Shown: positions 48,656 through 56,743 of the stretch, piece after piece | Numbering within the stretch: the first letter of the stretch is position 1 | Layout: every line of letters begins with the position of its first letter | Assembly: GCF_018918345.1 (NCBI RefSeq) | Contig: NZ_JAHLQI010000003.1 | Location: 293,992-357,991, forward strand | Length of the DNA: 64,000 bases | Source: Butyricicoccus intestinisimiae | Lineage (GTDB): Bacteria; Bacillota; Clostridia; Oscillospirales; Butyricicoccaceae | Reading direction: 5' to 3' | Notes under the pieces: model-generated | The model's database searches: none | Told to the model about the DNA's origin: nothing | The model's input: the letters and a program-made list of their open reading frames with translations, nothing else | Position numbers and translations under genes: made by a program

Positions 48656-49669
48656 ATGGGAATTCAAACGCATCACATCCGCAAGCGGATTTATGAAATC
48701 GTCGAAAAAGATCGGCAGCACGACAAAATCAGCGCACTATATGATCGGTACATCCTCGTTCTGGTGTGTCTGAGCGCCGTCCCGCTGCTGTTTAAAATAT
48801 GGAATCAGCCAATCTTTTGGCTGGATCGCATCGTCACCGCGCTGTTCATTCTGGATTATTTCCTGCGCTGGATCACCGCGGACTTTTCGCCGCGCATGAA
48901 AGGTCTGTGCTTGCGTCAGTCCATGCTGCGGTATCCCGTCACGCCGATGGCAATTATCGACCTGCTTGCCATTTTGCCGGTCATCACGACATTTCCCGCT
49001 GTCATGCAGCTGCTTCCTGACATGCCGCTGACAAGATACATTCAGGTGCTGCGCATCATGCGCGTCTTTCGCTGCGTGCGCTTTCTCAAGACCATGCGCT
49101 ATGCGCGCAGCTTTATTTATATTTATCGCGCCGTGCGGCGCGAGCGCAAGCTGCTCATTATGGTTTTGATGCTGTCCATGGTATACAGCTTTGTTTCCGC
49201 TGTCGTCATGTTCTCGGTCGAACCGAACTCGTTTGAAAGTTTTTTTGAGGCGCTGTACTGGGCATTCGCCATGCTGACAACGGTTGGCTACGGCGATATT
49301 TATCCGGTGACGCGCATCGGCAGACTGGTCAGCATGGTGTCCTCCGTCTTTGGCACAGCAGTCATCGCCATGCCCGCCGGCATTTTAACCGCCGGATTCA
49401 TGGAGGAAATCAACAAAGTGCGCTTCAAGGATGAGCGCAAGCTGGAACAGGAGGTTTCCGAGCTGCTGGATGAAATCAAGCAGCTGCGCAAAGAACAGGC
49501 CGAGCGCGGATTAGAAGAAAAAATCGAAAAAATTGCCGCACAGGTCGAACAGGTACAGGAGCACCGCGATCAGGACGCCGTATTATTGCAGGATCTGTCA
49601 GAGGATTTGAAAAATGCGCTGGCACGTGGTACAATAAATGAGATTAAAGAAGAAGCGGAGCAAGTGTAA
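48656..49669 (+). CDS. Voltage-gated potassium channel (6-TM Kv type)
   Basis: 337 residues. Six membrane segments; S4 is Arg-rich (RYIQVLRIMRVFRCVRFLK), the pore helix region is EALYWAFAMLTTVGYGDIYP with selectivity filter TVGYGD, then S6 (VSSVFGTAVIAMPAGILTAGF). A C-terminal coiled coil (about residues 260-325, EEVSELLDEIKQLRK-like) probably supports tetramer formation. No Shine-Dalgarno site is visible before the ATG at 48656, so the start is less certain. Confidence 0.9.
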   Translation: MGIQTHHIRKRIYEIVEKDRQHDKISALYDRYILVLVCLSAVPLLFKIWNQPIFWLDRIVTALFILDYFLRWITADFSPRMKGLCLRQSMLRYPVTPMAIIDLLAILPVITTFPAVMQLLPDMPLTRYIQVLRIMRVFRCVRFLKTMRYARSFIYIYRAVRRERKLLIMVLMLSMVYSFVSAVVMFSVEPNSFESFFEALYWAFAMLTTVGYGDIYPVTRIGRLVSMVSSVFGTAVIAMPAGILTAGFMEEINKVRFKDERKLEQEVSELLDEIKQLRKEQAERGLEEKIEKIAAQVEQVQEHRDQDAVLLQDLSEDLKNALARGTINEIKEEAEQV

Positions 49670-49706
49670 TAGAAGAAGTTAGTCAAGATGGAGGAGTTTA
49701 TCAACA

Positions 49707-50159
49707 ATGGCAGTTTATAGTTCCATGAAGGAATATCATACCCGCGCACACATGGGTATGATTGATGTTACCGGAGATTTTCAGGAGGCTGTTACCGAGG
49801 CTTGCCACAAGTACGGCATCAAGAGCGGTACTGTCACCGGCTTCACAACCGGAGGCGTTGCCGGCCTGACGACACTGGAATTTGAACCGGGCATGGTTCA
49901 CCATGATCTCAAGGCAGCAATGGACGTCTTTTCCCCGTATACAGACGAAAAGGGTCGTGTGATTCACTACGAGCACCACAACACGTGGCACGATGACAAC
50001 GGCTCCAGCCACATCAAGTCTGCCCTGCTCAGCCCATTTATCACGGTTCCGTTTATCGACGGCCGCATCACGGTCGGCCCGTGGCAGAACCTGACGCTGG
50101 TTGAGTGCGACACCCGCGATCGCCATCGCGAAATTGTATTTCAGGTCATGGGTGAATAA
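49707..50159 (+). CDS. YjbQ family protein (UPF0047)
   Basis: 150 residues. Conserved core GTVTGFTTGGVAGLTTLEFE, YEHHNTWHDDNGSSHIKSAL with several histidines, and SPFITVPFIDGRITVGPWQN. YjbQ-like proteins show weak thiamin phosphate synthase activity and may have another true role. Start follows GGAGTTTATCAACA. It lies about 40 bases after the channel gene, which could mean a shared transcript. Confidence 0.93.
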   Translation: MAVYSSMKEYHTRAHMGMIDVTGDFQEAVTEACHKYGIKSGTVTGFTTGGVAGLTTLEFEPGMVHHDLKAAMDVFSPYTDEKGRVIHYEHHNTWHDDNGSSHIKSALLSPFITVPFIDGRITVGPWQNLTLVECDTRDRHREIVFQVMGE

Positions 50160-50176
50160 TTGCATACACAAACTGG

Positions 50177-50205
50177 AAAACCGGCATCTTTCGATGCCGG
50201 TTTTT
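50177..50205 (+). terminator. Terminator of the yjbQ-like gene
   Basis: AAAACCGGCATC-TTTC-GATGCCGGTTTTT, directly after the gene. Confidence 0.88.
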
Positions 50206-50233
50206 GCTGTACTGCCTGTATTGTGTTGTTTCT

Positions 50234-51517
50234 TCAACGCTTGTCGGTGGTGTACTTCGCGGAGATATAACCGGTCTTGCCGTTATACGCAATGCTGTAC
50301 CAGCCGTTCTTCAGCGTGATGGTTTTTACTTCTGTGCCCTTTTTCAGAACACCCAGCTTCTTTGCGTTTTTGTTCGGTTCTGCGCGAACATTCAAGTCGG
50401 AAGTGGTATATACGGTCTTGGTTGCCGGTGTTGTCGGCTTCTCGGTTCCCGGCTTGACTTCCGTGGTGTACTTAGCGCAGATATAAGCGGTCTTGCCGTT
50501 GTACTTGATGGTATACCAGCCATTTTTCAGACCGAGGGTCTCGACTGCGGTTCCCTTCTTGAGAACGCCCAGCTTCTTGCCTTCCGTTGTTGCCTTGTCG
50601 CGTACATTCAGGTTCGCAGTGGTGTACACAATCGTTGTCTCTGCGGTTCCCGGCTTGGTGGTGGTTACATATTTTCCGGAAATATAACCGGTCTTGCCTT
50701 TATAGGTAATCTTGTACCAGCCGTCCTTCATGCCGGTGGTTTCAACCGCGGTTCCCTTTTTGAGAACGCCGAGCTTTTCGCTGTTCTTGGTCGGCTTTGC
50801 GCGAACATACAAATCGCCCGTGGTGTAAACGGTCTTGGTGGTTTCCGGCTTGGTCTCGGTCGTATACTTTGCAGAGATGTAACCGGTCTTGCCGTTGTAC
50901 TTGATGGTATACCAGCCGTTTTTCAGGCCGGTGGTCTCAACCGCGGTTCCCTTTTTGAGAACGCCGAGCTTTTCGCTGTTCTTGGTCGGCTTTGCGCGAA
51001 CATGCAGATCGCCCGTGGTGTAAACGGTCTTGGTGGTCGGCTTTGCTTCCGGCTTGGTCTCGGTCGTATACTTTGCGGAGATGTAACCGGTCTTGCCGTT
51101 GTACTTGATGGTATACCAGCCGTTTTTCAGACCGGTGGTCTCAACCGCAGTTCCCTTCTTGAGAACGCCCAGCTTCTTGCCAGCTTTATCCGGTGTTGCA
51201 CGAACGTTGAGATCTGCCGTGGTGTAAACGGTCTTGGTCTCTGTCGCCGGTGCTGCTTCGGTGTCCTTGATATACTTCTTATATACATAGCCATCCTTGT
51301 CTTTATAGGACAGATGATACCAGTTGCCTTCCATTCCCAGCTTTTCCGCCTCTGCATTCTTCGGCAGAATGCACAGAACGGCGGACGCGTTATCCGGCTT
51401 TGCTCTCATATTTACATCGGTGGTTGTGCGAACGCTCGCAGCGAATGCGCCGCCGCATGCCATCACAGCCGCCAGTGTGCCCGAAATCAGGCTCATCACG
51501 ATTTTTTTCGTTTTCAT
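50234..51517 (-). CDS. Secreted protein with six bacterial SH3 repeats
   Basis: 427 residues. A signal peptide (MKTKKIVMSLISGTLAAVMA, cleavage likely after GGAFA) is followed by six SH3b repeats of about 58 residues separated by short Thr/Pro/Lys/Glu linkers. The first repeat is divergent (VNMRAKPDNASAV); repeats 2-6 share VYTT-x-DL-x-VRA, KKLGVLKKGTAVET, GWYTIKYNGKTGYI and SAKYTTE. There is no catalytic domain, so it probably binds the cell wall. Near-identical DNA in repeats 2-4 points to recent duplication. Start ATG after AAGGAGGGATTTCC. Confidence 0.9.
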   Translation of the reverse strand: MKTKKIVMSLISGTLAAVMACGGAFAASVRTTTDVNMRAKPDNASAVLCILPKNAEAEKLGMEGNWYHLSYKDKDGYVYKKYIKDTEAAPATETKTVYTTADLNVRATPDKAGKKLGVLKKGTAVETTGLKNGWYTIKYNGKTGYISAKYTTETKPEAKPTTKTVYTTGDLHVRAKPTKNSEKLGVLKKGTAVETTGLKNGWYTIKYNGKTGYISAKYTTETKPETTKTVYTTGDLYVRAKPTKNSEKLGVLKKGTAVETTGMKDGWYKITYKGKTGYISGKYVTTTKPGTAETTIVYTTANLNVRDKATTEGKKLGVLKKGTAVETLGLKNGWYTIKYNGKTAYICAKYTTEVKPGTEKPTTPATKTVYTTSDLNVRAEPNKNAKKLGVLKKGTEVKTITLKNGWYSIAYNGKTGYISAKYTTDKR

Positions 51518-51572
51518 GGAAATCCCTCCTTACGTTCTGTGCTCACTGTTTTTCTTGTTTCTTTATGTATTT

Positions 51573-51601
51573 AGTGTAGCATCTTTGTTTGTTACTTGCA
51601 A
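51573..51601 (-). promoter_or_regulatory. Promoter of the SH3-repeat protein gene
   Basis: Minus-strand TTGCAA, 17 bases, TACACT, 56 bases before the start codon. A symmetrical repeat TCTTAAGA-TCTT-TCTTAAGA lies further upstream at 51638-51657 and could be an operator. Confidence 0.6.
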
Positions 51602-51663
51602 CAACATGTGTATAACAGTTCGACCACAAAACGGTTACATCTCTTAAGATCTTTCTTAAGAAA

Positions 51664-51838
51664 TAAAAAAAGCAGCCCGTGCGCATTGCACGGGCTGCCG
51701 CATACTGTGGAAGTTTGGGGGATGATAAAAACACAGCATGCAGAATTGGGGATGATATAAAGCACTATCTGGGGGATGATAATTGTGCTTTAAACAAAAT
51801 TGGGATTTTGTCTGGCTCATGTGTCTCCACATAAGCTT
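51664..51838 (-). ncRNA. Candidate small RNA with three UAUCAUCCCC motifs
   Basis: Predicted ~175-nt transcript with its own promoter and a terminator (stem GCAGCCCGTGC, plus-strand 51672-51698, followed by seven T on the minus strand). In the minus-strand RNA, in order: hairpin ATGTG-GAGA-CACAT; hairpin ACAAAAT-CCCA-ATTTTGT; hairpin AAAGCAC/GTGCTTT with a 19-base loop holding ATCATCCCCC; a linker with ATCATCCCC; a 10-bp hairpin GCATGCTGTG/CACAGTATGC with a 22-base loop holding ATCATCCCCC; terminator. Repeated C-rich single-stranded motifs are typical of small RNAs that pair with ribosome binding sites. The only open frame here reads into the terminator and is unlikely to be real. Confidence 0.72.
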
Positions 51839-51844
51839 GCGTTT

Positions 51845-51874
51845 ATTATAACGCATCTTATAGAAAGTTGTCAA
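51845..51874 (-). promoter_or_regulatory. Promoter of the candidate small RNA
   Basis: Minus-strand TTGACA and TATAAT, both perfect, separated by 18 bases. No gene start follows before the terminator at about 51665. Confidence 0.8.
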
Positions 51875-51967
51875 TACCCACCGGATTGGTTCGGCCGAAA
51901 TTTTCTATTTTATTTACTTTTTCTTAAATTTTATAGCAAAATAGAATCTTTTATTTGCTAAAATAAC

Positions 51968-52672
51968 TCAATAGAGTTCTTTCGGATTTTTTGCTTTGTC
52001 ATTTTCGGACACGGAGAAATGCAGATGTGTGCCCTGTTTTTCCTCCAAGGGCATCGGTTCTCCCAGCACGGCAATCTTCTGCCCCTGTTTTACCGCATCT
52101 CCCTCCGCGACACACGGGTCGGCAAGTCCCGCGTACAGGCTCGTCAATCCCTGCGCGTGACTGATGGTCATATACACGCCGAGAACCGGATCCTCCCCCA
52201 CAGCAAGGACGGTTCCCGCCGCTGCAGCCTGCACCGCATCGCCGGATTTCCCCTCATAATCCACCGCTTCATGCGTCCGCCAATCACCGGTTGTCTCGTT
52301 ATACAGCAACGTGTTTTGTGAAAAATCCTGCGTAATCTTGCTGTCCATCGGCGGCGCAAAGGACAGCGCGTCCGCCGGCTGCTGTTCCGGCTGTTCGGCT
52401 GGGTCTGCGGTATCGGTTTCCTGTTGTGTTTCCTGCTGTTCGGGCGCCGGCTGCGGATCCATCGCCGGAATGCGCTCCAGCGCTTCAGAGGCCGTCACGC
52501 TGTCATCCGCCTGATATTCCTGCGCCTGCATGGTGTCATCATCGCTCGTTCCGTTTGGGAAAGCGAACAGCAAATACGCCGCCACGGCAATTGCCGCGAG
52601 GCACAGCATCAGCGCCAAATAAAAACTCTTATCTTCCGACCACCATTGTGCACCGCCGTTCGTTCGTTTCAT
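51968..52672 (-). CDS. M23 peptidase-fold protein, SpoIIQ-like
   Basis: 234 residues. N-terminal membrane segment (FYLALMLCLAAIAVAAYLLF), an acidic Gln/Pro-rich linker, then the M23 domain from about residue 110: GDWRTHEAVDYEGKSGDAV (zinc ligands His and Asp), VYMTISHAQGLTSLYAGL and GTHLHFSVSENDK (HxH). The sequence around TLLYNETTGDWRTHEAVDYE resembles SpoIIQ, the forespore partner of SpoIIIAH in engulfment; unlike B. subtilis SpoIIQ the zinc ligands look intact, as in clostridial forms. Start after GGGAGATGAGCGA. Confidence 0.8.
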   Translation of the reverse strand: MKRTNGGAQWWSEDKSFYLALMLCLAAIAVAAYLLFAFPNGTSDDDTMQAQEYQADDSVTASEALERIPAMDPQPAPEQQETQQETDTADPAEQPEQQPADALSFAPPMDSKITQDFSQNTLLYNETTGDWRTHEAVDYEGKSGDAVQAAAAGTVLAVGEDPVLGVYMTISHAQGLTSLYAGLADPCVAEGDAVKQGQKIAVLGEPMPLEEKQGTHLHFSVSENDKAKNPKELY

Positions 52673-52849
52673 TCGCTCATCTCCCTGCTTTCATTTTCCT
52701 GTACAGGAAGTATGGGCAGCTTTTCGCGAATTTATACCGAGGATGCGGACGCGGCATAGAAAAAACAACAAAAAAATTGCGCCGCTTCCGCGCACATTGC
52801 AACAGGATATGGAAATTTTTGCATTTTTTCACAACCATGAAAAAATCTA

Positions 52850-52877
52850 TTGCAAGCCAAAAAAAGAGGTGTATAAT
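52850..52877 (+). promoter_or_regulatory. Promoter of the XRE-potABCD operon
   Basis: TTGCAA, 16 bases, TATAAT; transcription would begin near 52884, leaving a leader of about 85 bases. Confidence 0.65.
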
Positions 52878-52967
52878 AGTGTCTGTAGTTTTATAAACTG
52901 CAATAAAAAGTTTAGTATTTGTAAAGAAAACAAGAAGGAGGTCTCGCGCCGGAATTTCCGGCCCAGT

Positions 52968-53501
52968 ATGAAAATCGGTTCCAAGATCAAACGAATGCGC
53001 ATCCAGCAGGAATTGACGCTGGAAGAACTTGCTTCCCGCTGTGAGCTGACCAAGGGCTTTCTCTCGCAGCTGGAGCGAGACCTGACCAGTCCATCTATTG
53101 CGACGCTCTCGGATATTCTCGAGGCGCTGGGGTCTTCCCTGTCTGAATTTTTCACCGATTCGCCGGAGGAACAAATCGTGTTCCGACAGGCGGATTTTTT
53201 TGAGGACACCCGCGACAGCTGCACCATTCGATGGATCGTTCCCAACACACAGAAAAACCAGATGGAGCCTGTGCTTGTCGAAATTCCGACCGGCGGAGAG
53301 TCGTTTTCCTCCGGTCCGCACAACGGGGAGGAATTCGGCTATGTCCTGACCGGCTCCGTCGTTCTTGTCACGGATACCGCGTCATATCCTGTCCGCAAAG
53401 GGGAAACCTTTTATTTGGATGGGAAATCGACACATTACATCCGCAACGACAACAAACAAACCGCGCAGGTGCTGTGGGTTTGCACCCCGCCGCTGTTTTA
53501 A
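52968..53501 (+). CDS. XRE-cupin transcriptional regulator (PuuR-like)
   Basis: 177 residues. N-terminal helix-turn-helix: [41 protein letters not shown]-terminal cupin (about residues 105-175): [20 protein letters not shown] and [17 protein letters not shown]. It starts the operon that contains potABCD, so it probably senses polyamines or a related ligand. Odd feature: the only good ribosome binding site (AAGGAGG, 52934-52940) is 27 bases from the ATG, with a perfect palindrome GCCGGAA-T-TTCCGGC (52948-52962) between them. Confidence 0.88.
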   Translation: MKIGSKIKRMRIQQELTLEELASRCELTKGFLSQLERDLTSPSIATLSDILEALGSSLSEFFTDSPEEQIVFRQADFFEDTRDSCTIRWIVPNTQKNQMEPVLVEIPTGGESFSSGPHNGEEFGYVLTGSVVLVTDTASYPVRKGETFYLDGKSTHYIRNDNKQTAQVLWVCTPPLF

Positions 53502-53524
53502 AAATCCACCCAATAGGAGAACAT

Positions 53525-55102
53525 ATGAAAAAGCTCATTGAAATCAAGAATATCGTCAAGGATTTTGACGGTCAGCGCGTGCTCAACGGCATTTCGCTGG
53601 ACATTCATGAAAACGAATTTGTCACGCTGCTCGGCCCGTCCGGCTGCGGCAAAACCACGCTGCTGCGCATCATTGCGGGCTTTCTCGACGCCGATGACGG
53701 TCAGGTGCTGTTTGACGGCAAGGATATTTCCGGTCTGCCGCCGTACAAGCGCGAAGTCAACACGGTATTCCAGAAATACGCGCTGTTTCCGCATCTGAAC
53801 GTTTATGACAACATTGCTTTCGGTCTCAATCTCAAAAAGCAGCCGAAGGACATCATCGAGCAGAAGGTCAAGCGTATGCTGCGTCTGGTCGGTCTGAGCG
53901 GCTTTGACAAGCGCCGCATCACCCAGATGTCCGGCGGTCAGCAGCAGCGTGTTGCCATTGCCCGCGCGCTGGTCAACGAACCGAAGGTTCTGCTGCTCGA
54001 CGAGCCGCTCGGCGCACTGGATCTCAAGCTGCGCAAGGAAATGCAGCGCGAGCTGAAAAATATCCAGCAGGAAGTCGGCATCACGTTTATCTTTGTCACC
54101 CACGATCAGGAAGAAGCGCTGACCATGTCCGACACGATTGTTGTCATGAAGGGTGGCAACATCGAACAAATCGGCTCTCCGGTCGACATTTACAACGAGC
54201 CGGTCAACCGTTATGTTGCCAACTTCATCGGCGAGAGCAACATCACAGACGGTGTGATGCCATGCGACAACCGCGTTATTTTTGACGGCCATCCGTTTGA
54301 CTGCGTGGACGGCGGTTTCGCGCCGAACGAAGAAGTCGATGTGGTGATTCGTCCGGAGGATTTGGATATTGTCGCACCGGAGGACGGCTTGCTGCGCGGC
54401 CGCGTCAAGTCGGTGCTGTTCAAGGGCGTACACTACGACACCATTGTAGAAACCCGTCAGGGCACGTCTATCACGGTCAAAATGAACATCACAGAGGAAA
54501 AGCCGGTCATCAACGAGGAAGCCGGCGAGCTGATGGACGCAGACAGCTTCTATCTGGACAAGGAGGACGTTGCAGAGCTGACCGAGTCCATGATTATCGC
54601 CCGCGCCAACGCGCAGGCTTGGAAAAAAGACACCGAGGAATGGGTCTCGATTTCTAAAATTTCCTATGACATCAAGCCGGAAAACGGCAGATATCCGGTT
54701 ACGTTCTCGACGGCATCCGGCACAACCGTCACCGTTGACATGATTGTAGAGGACGCCAACCGTGTCCAGTCGGAAGAATATCAGGAAGAAATTTACGCGG
54801 TAAACTTCTCCAAGTCTGTCGACGATATTCGAGAGTCTATGACGCTGGACAACGACCTGATGATTTGGGCGGATGCCTCCGCATGGAGTCTGGCTCCGCA
54901 GGACGAGGGCGCCCGCATCAAGATTACCGATGTCATCTATGATTTTGATTGGGAAAACATCACGCCGGGTGTATACGACATCACGTTTGCCACCAAGGGC
55001 TCCGAGTACAAGGTCGCAACAACCGACCGCACCGAGCCGGGCGATCTGGTCGGTCTGCGCTTTACGCCGGATGATATCCATATCATGAGAAAGGGAGACT
55101 GA
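53525..55102 (+). CDS. potA: Spermidine/putrescine ABC transporter ATPase with inserted repeats
   Basis: 525 residues, about 150 longer than usual PotA. ATPase motifs: Walker [12 protein letters not shown]-loop [19 protein letters not shown], signature [16 protein letters not shown], Walker [13 protein letters not shown] and H-loop [14 protein letters not shown]. The TOBE domain begins [16 protein letters not shown] (residues 272-287) and its last strand [19 protein letters not shown] ends the protein; between them (about 322-500) sit two related modules of 65-70 residues of Ig-like, beta-rich pattern. Start ATG after ATAGGAGAACAT. Energises uptake by PotB and PotC. Confidence 0.93.
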   Translation: MKKLIEIKNIVKDFDGQRVLNGISLDIHENEFVTLLGPSGCGKTTLLRIIAGFLDADDGQVLFDGKDISGLPPYKREVNTVFQKYALFPHLNVYDNIAFGLNLKKQPKDIIEQKVKRMLRLVGLSGFDKRRITQMSGGQQQRVAIARALVNEPKVLLLDEPLGALDLKLRKEMQRELKNIQQEVGITFIFVTHDQEEALTMSDTIVVMKGGNIEQIGSPVDIYNEPVNRYVANFIGESNITDGVMPCDNRVIFDGHPFDCVDGGFAPNEEVDVVIRPEDLDIVAPEDGLLRGRVKSVLFKGVHYDTIVETRQGTSITVKMNITEEKPVINEEAGELMDADSFYLDKEDVAELTESMIIARANAQAWKKDTEEWVSISKISYDIKPENGRYPVTFSTASGTTVTVDMIVEDANRVQSEEYQEEIYAVNFSKSVDDIRESMTLDNDLMIWADASAWSLAPQDEGARIKITDVIYDFDWENITPGVYDITFATKGSEYKVATTDRTEPGDLVGLRFTPDDIHIMRKGD

Positions 55103-55106
55103 GCAC

Positions 55107-55934
55107 ATGAAACGTTTCCGTTCCATGGCATATCCCTATGTCTTTTGGATTGCCATTTTCATCGTGATTCCGATGCTGCTCATCATCGCGTATGCATTCA
55201 CGGTTGAAGGCACAGCCTTCTTTCAGGGACAATTCACGCTGGACAATTTCGCACGCTTTTTCCGCGACGCCGTATTCATGCAGGTGCTTCTCCGCTCCAT
55301 GCGCATTGCGATTTTGACCACGCTTGTCTGTCTGCTGCTCGGTTATCCGTCCGCCTATGCCATCGCCCGCGCAGGTGTCAAGAGCACTACACTGATTCTC
55401 GTCATCACGCTGCCGACTTGGATCAACATGCTCGTGCGCACCTATGCTTGGGTCGGTATCTTGCAGGACAACGGTATTTTGAACAACTTGCTCGGTTTAT
55501 TGCACATCGGCCCGTTTCCGTTCATGTACACGGATTTCGCTGTGGTTCTCGGCATGGTTTACAACTTCCTGCCGTTCATGATTTTGGAGATTCACACGTC
55601 GCTGTCCAAAATGGATCCGTCTTTCTTGGAAGCGGCGAGCGATCTCGGCGCGAACCGCGCGCAGGCGTTCCGCCGCGTGACGCTGCCGTTGAGCATTCCG
55701 GGCATTATCTCAGGCATCACGCTGGTATTTCTGCCCGCTGTGTCCTCTTTCTTCATTCCGAAGCTGCTGGGCGGCGGACAGTACGTCCTGATCGGCAATG
55801 TCATCGAATCGCAGTTCCTGACATCCGGCAACTGGAGCTTTGGCTCTGCCCTTTCGCTCATCATGGTCATTATCATCATGATTTCTATGTATTTGACCCG
55901 CAAAATCGACCGCAATGGAGGTGACGAGATTTGA
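55107..55934 (+). CDS. potB: Spermidine/putrescine ABC transporter permease
   Basis: 275 residues with six membrane segments. PotB pattern: MAYPYVFWIAIFIVIPMLLI, LLGYPSAYAIARAG, LPTWINMLVRTYAWVGIL and the EAA loop EAASDLGANRAQAFRRVTLP that docks to PotA. Four bases after potA; overlaps potC by four bases (TTGA). Confidence 0.95.
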   Translation: MKRFRSMAYPYVFWIAIFIVIPMLLIIAYAFTVEGTAFFQGQFTLDNFARFFRDAVFMQVLLRSMRIAILTTLVCLLLGYPSAYAIARAGVKSTTLILVITLPTWINMLVRTYAWVGILQDNGILNNLLGLLHIGPFPFMYTDFAVVLGMVYNFLPFMILEIHTSLSKMDPSFLEAASDLGANRAQAFRRVTLPLSIPGIISGITLVFLPAVSSFFIPKLLGGGQYVLIGNVIESQFLTSGNWSFGSALSLIMVIIIMISMYLTRKIDRNGGDEI

Positions 55935-56743
55935 AGCAGAAGAAATCCTTTCACTGGACACGCGTTGTTCTCGCCGCTGTCATCGTGTTCTTTTACATTC
56001 CGATTGCATACACCATTTTGTTTTCGTTTAATGCCTCGCGTTCGCTGACGACATTTTCCGGCTTTTCTCTGCGCTGGTACGAGAAGATGTTCTCCTCGTC
56101 CGTGACGATGGGCGCCATCGGCACTACTTTTGCCATTGCCATCTTGGCAACGATTATTTCCACTTGTATCGGAACCATTACCGTCATCGGTCTGTCCCGA
56201 TGCAGCAAGCCGCTGCGCAGGGCGGTTCGCACGGCAAATGACCTGCCGATTATGAATCCTGACATTGTCACTGCGATTGGCCTGCTCATGTTCTTCGCCA
56301 CGCTGGAAGTGAGCAAGGGCTTTTTGACGCTGCTGCTGGCGCACATCGCGTTTTGCACGCCGTATGTCATGTTGTCCATCACGCCGCGTCTGCGCACGCT
56401 GGACCCGAATTTGGCGGACGCAGCACTGGATTTGGGCGCAAACCCTTGGCAGGCGCTGTGGCATGCGATTATTCCGCAGCTGTCTCCGGGTATTTTTGCC
56501 GGTGCGCTGATTGCATTTACCATGTCCTTTGACGACTTCGTCATTTCCTACTTCGTCACGGGCAACGGCGTACAGAACATCTCGATTCTGGTCTACACGA
56601 TGTCCAAGCGCGTCAATCCGTCCATCAATGCGATTTCCACGCTGGTTATCGTTATTATCACGGTGGTGCTGCTGCTCGTCAATCTGATTCCGCGCATTGC
56701 AGAGCGCACGCGGAAAAAGCACAAGGAGGAACCTGCATCATGA
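55931..56743 (+). CDS. potC: Spermidine/putrescine ABC transporter permease
   Basis: 270 residues from a TTG start at 55931 after GGAGGTGACGAGAT. Six membrane segments; IPIAYTILFSFNASRSLTTF, LPIMNPDIVTAIGLLMFF, EAA-like loop DAALDLGANPWQALWHAIIP and SFDDFVISYFVTGNGVQNI are typical of PotC. Overlaps potD by four bases (ATGA). Confidence 0.95.
   Translation: MKQKKSFHWTRVVLAAVIVFFYIPIAYTILFSFNASRSLTTFSGFSLRWYEKMFSSSVTMGAIGTTFAIAILATIISTCIGTITVIGLSRCSKPLRRAVRTANDLPIMNPDIVTAIGLLMFFATLEVSKGFLTLLLAHIAFCTPYVMLSITPRLRTLDPNLADAALDLGANPWQALWHAIIPQLSPGIFAGALIAFTMSFDDFVISYFVTGNGVQNISILVYTMSKRVNPSINAISTLVIVIITVVLLLVNLIPRIAERTRKKHKEEPAS

Noticed and set aside
51638..51657. TCTTAAGA inverted repeat as a terminator of the small RNA
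   Set aside because: It lies past the GC-rich terminator and T7 run and has no T-run of its own; an operator for the SH3 gene is more plausible.
51656..51874. 72-codon frame with repeated Tyr-His-Pro over the small RNA
   Set aside because: It starts within the promoter, runs through the terminator hairpin and its repeats follow from the RNA motif. A start inside the transcript (GGAGACACATG) is possible, but its frame also reads through the terminator.
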